DNA of 7,358 nucleotides from Mailhella sp. (lineage in GTDB: Bacteria; Desulfobacterota; Desulfovibrionia; Desulfovibrionales; Desulfovibrionaceae), in the NCBI GenBank assembly GCA_017522745.1, contig JAFWYI010000179.1, positions 1 through 7,358 on the forward strand, written 5' to 3'. Position numbers and translations under genes: made by a program. The notes under the pieces were generated by a model, which saw only the letters and a program-made list of their open reading frames with translations, was not told the DNA's origin and ran no database searches. Positions 6,148-7,358 of this stretch are shown one piece after another (positions within the stretch are counted from its first letter, which is position 1; each line of letters begins with the position of its first letter).

Positions 6148-7017
6148 ATGCCGGGCGAACTTAAGTTAGACGCTTCGAAAAGTCTTGACGTCGAGGCCCT
6201 TCGCCGCTTCCTCGCTCTGCATGAGGGAAGCTGTGAGGGGTCTTTTGTGCGTGTCGGGGGAGTGAGGGCGCTGGCGAAGGAGCTGGGGCTTCCTGAGAGG
6301 GAGGCCATGTGCGCCCTGCTGGATGCCGGATTCTGGCCGGAACGCTTCCGGCGCAGCCGCTCCGTTCTTTCTGCCGAAGGGCTGAAGCGTCTCCTGCGTT
6401 CCCGCGTGTTCATTGCTGGATGCGGCGGGCTCGGCGGCCATGTGGCGGCGCTCCTCGCGCGTTCCGGCGTGGGAGCTTTCGTGCTCTGCGATCCTGATAT
6501 CTTTGAGGAAAGCAACCTGAACCGCCAGATGTTCTGCTCCGAAGCCGCGCTGGGCCGCTCCAAGGCGGAGACGGCGCGCGAAGGCCTGCTGGGCATGGCC
6601 TCGCATCTTGAGGTCAAGGCGCACGTCGTCGCGGTGGACGAGGGCAATCTGCCGGGCCTGCTGGCGGGCTGTTCCGCCGTGGCGGACGGGCTGGACTCCG
6701 TGCCCAAGAAAGTCATACTGGAAGAAGCCGCCGCGAACGCGGGCCTGCCCTTCGTCCATGGCTCGGTGAACCGCGAAGAGGGCTTCGCTTTCATCGAAGC
6801 GGCTGGCGGGCGCAGGCTGGCGGCCATGTGGCCCGATGCGAAGGAAGGGGACGAGGCGTTCGATGCGTCGCCGGATACGGTGGCCTCTTCGGCGGCCGGA
6901 GTGGCCTGCCTCATGGCCTCGCTTCTGGTGAGAGCGCTGGCAGAAGGAGAAGTGCGGGATTCCGCGCTTCTGCACCTCGACTGCTCGGTGCCGGAACTGG
7001 AACGCTTTGAATTTTAG
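6148..7017 (+). CDS. ThiF/MoeB/HesA-family adenylyltransferase
   Basis: This 289-residue protein has the E1-like ATP-binding fold: FIAGCGGLGGHVA with the Gly-rich loop at 91-97, the CDPDIFE acidic turn at 114-120, the NLNRQ motif at 123-127, Lys139 in GRSKAE and ADGLDS at 179-184. It would adenylylate the Gly-Gly terminus of the MoaD-like protein encoded just upstream. Two things are unusual. The first 80 or so residues form an extension absent from classical MoeB, including a helix-turn-helix-like stretch (VRALAKELGLPEREAMCALLDAGF, 39-62, seen as two helices). The CXXC pairs that bind zinc in MoeB/ThiF are absent, as is an obvious catalytic cysteine in the C-terminal half. Codon use is less biased than in aor, fitting lower expression. 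The family is sure; the specific partner and pathway are inferred from position. Confidence 0.88.
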   Translation: MPGELKLDASKSLDVEALRRFLALHEGSCEGSFVRVGGVRALAKELGLPEREAMCALLDAGFWPERFRRSRSVLSAEGLKRLLRSRVFIAGCGGLGGHVAALLARSGVGAFVLCDPDIFEESNLNRQMFCSEAALGRSKAETAREGLLGMASHLEVKAHVVAVDEGNLPGLLAGCSAVADGLDSVPKKVILEEAAANAGLPFVHGSVNREEGFAFIEAAGGRRLAAMWPDAKEGDEAFDASPDTVASSAAGVACLMASLLVRALAEGEVRDSALLHLDCSVPELERFEF

Positions 7018-7035
7018 AAATCTAACTTTTGGAGT

Positions 7036-7358
7036 TCAGCGCACTGAGAGCTTTACGGCGCGCGCCGGGAAGAAAAGCCAGACCTTCTTGCCGTCGTAGA
7101 GGCGCATGCGGTCGAGCACGGCGGTCTCCTGATGGGAATAGACCTTGGTGCCGTCCGAGAGGCTGACGCCGATAAAGGTCTCCACCTGTTCGCGGTGCAG
7201 TTCTTCCACCGGGCCGCAGAGGCGGTTGCTGAAGCCGCCGGAATGGGATTCGGGAGCCACGATGATCTGATCCGGGTCGATGAAGGCCGTGACCACCTGG
7301 TTCAGGTGCAGGTCCATCCTGCTGAAATCCTTGTGTGAACACAGGGCGAAGAGGCGGA
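7036..7358 (-). CDS. C-terminal TOBE (molybdate/tungstate-binding) domain of a protein cut by the window edge
   Basis: The frame is open from the TGA at 7036-7038 to the right edge without a stop, so the protein extends beyond the window; an internal ATG at 7317 need not be its start. The visible 106 or so residues contain a TOBE-like pattern: AFIDPDQIIVAPE, then a GGFSNRLCGPVEEL segment resembling SSARNxxxGxV, and a C-terminal GKKVWLFFPARAVKLSV resembling the GxxVxxxFKASAVxL ending. Such domains bind molybdate or tungstate and occur at the end of ModC/WtpC-type ABC ATPases and in ModE- or TunR-type regulators. The DPDQIIV phrase before the TOBE core fits the ATPases slightly better, but neither the Walker motifs nor a DNA-binding domain is in view. 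It converges on the ThiF-like gene with 18 bases between stops. Confidence 0.65.
   Translation of the reverse strand, partial: RLFALCSHKDFSRMDLHLNQVVTAFIDPDQIIVAPESHSGGFSNRLCGPVEELHREQVETFIGVSLSDGTKVYSHQETAVLDRMRLYDGKKVWLFFPARAVKLSVR

Noticed and set aside
7018..7035. Terminator between the convergent ThiF-like and TOBE genes
   Set aside because: Only a short TTAGA/TCTAA dyad (7014-7025) is present, too weak to call a terminator.
1..7358. CRISPR array, tRNA or rRNA gene
   Set aside because: No regularly spaced repeats and no recognisable tRNA arms or rRNA segments were seen on either strand.

Overview
The window looks like a chromosomal segment of a sulfidogenic deltaproteobacterium of the Desulfovibrionaceae type (Desulfovibrio/Bilophila-like). 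I infer this from gene content and style: high-G+C genes, a fused MoaC-MogA protein, and an iron-type alcohol dehydrogenase beside an aldehyde:ferredoxin oxidoreductase (AOR). No marker gene fixes the genus. The unifying theme is the tungsten/molybdenum pterin cofactor and an enzyme that uses it.

Layout. (1) Positions 1-1446, minus strand: a two-gene operon, first a MOSC-domain protein, then a MoaC-MogA fusion that runs off the left edge; a good sigma70-type promoter lies at 1505-1533. (2) Positions 1543-1998: a repeated element, a short leader hairpin, a stand-alone DUF4096 (IS5-type transposase N-terminal) ORF and an intrinsic terminator. (3) Positions 1999-2558: an A+T-rich stretch without a convincing gene. 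(4) Positions 2559-3885: a single-gene unit for an Fe-dependent alcohol dehydrogenase, ending in a strong terminator. (5) Positions 3959-7017: a second copy of the repeated element carrying a -35-like box, then the AOR gene, a strong terminator hairpin, a MoaD/ThiS-like sulfur-carrier gene and a ThiF/MoeB-like adenylyltransferase gene. (6) Positions 7036-7358, minus strand and convergent: the C-terminal end of a protein with a TOBE (oxyanion-binding) domain, either a tungstate/molybdate ABC ATPase or an oxyanion-responsive regulator.

How the genes may work together (inference). The dehydrogenase would oxidise an alcohol to an aldehyde, and AOR would oxidise the aldehyde to a carboxylate while reducing ferredoxin. 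AOR needs a bis-pterin W or Mo cofactor. MoaC-MogA acts in pterin synthesis and metal-insertion activation. The MoaD-like protein and its E1-like partner could supply dithiolene sulfur, and the TOBE protein would import or sense the metal oxyanion.

The least conventional signals are regulatory. A 57-bp element is present both in the intergenic region upstream of the cofactor operon and upstream of aor (46/57 identical by hand alignment, with a 33-bp core at 31/33). A full intrinsic terminator ends five bases before the moaD-like start codon, and that gene has no Shine-Dalgarno sequence.
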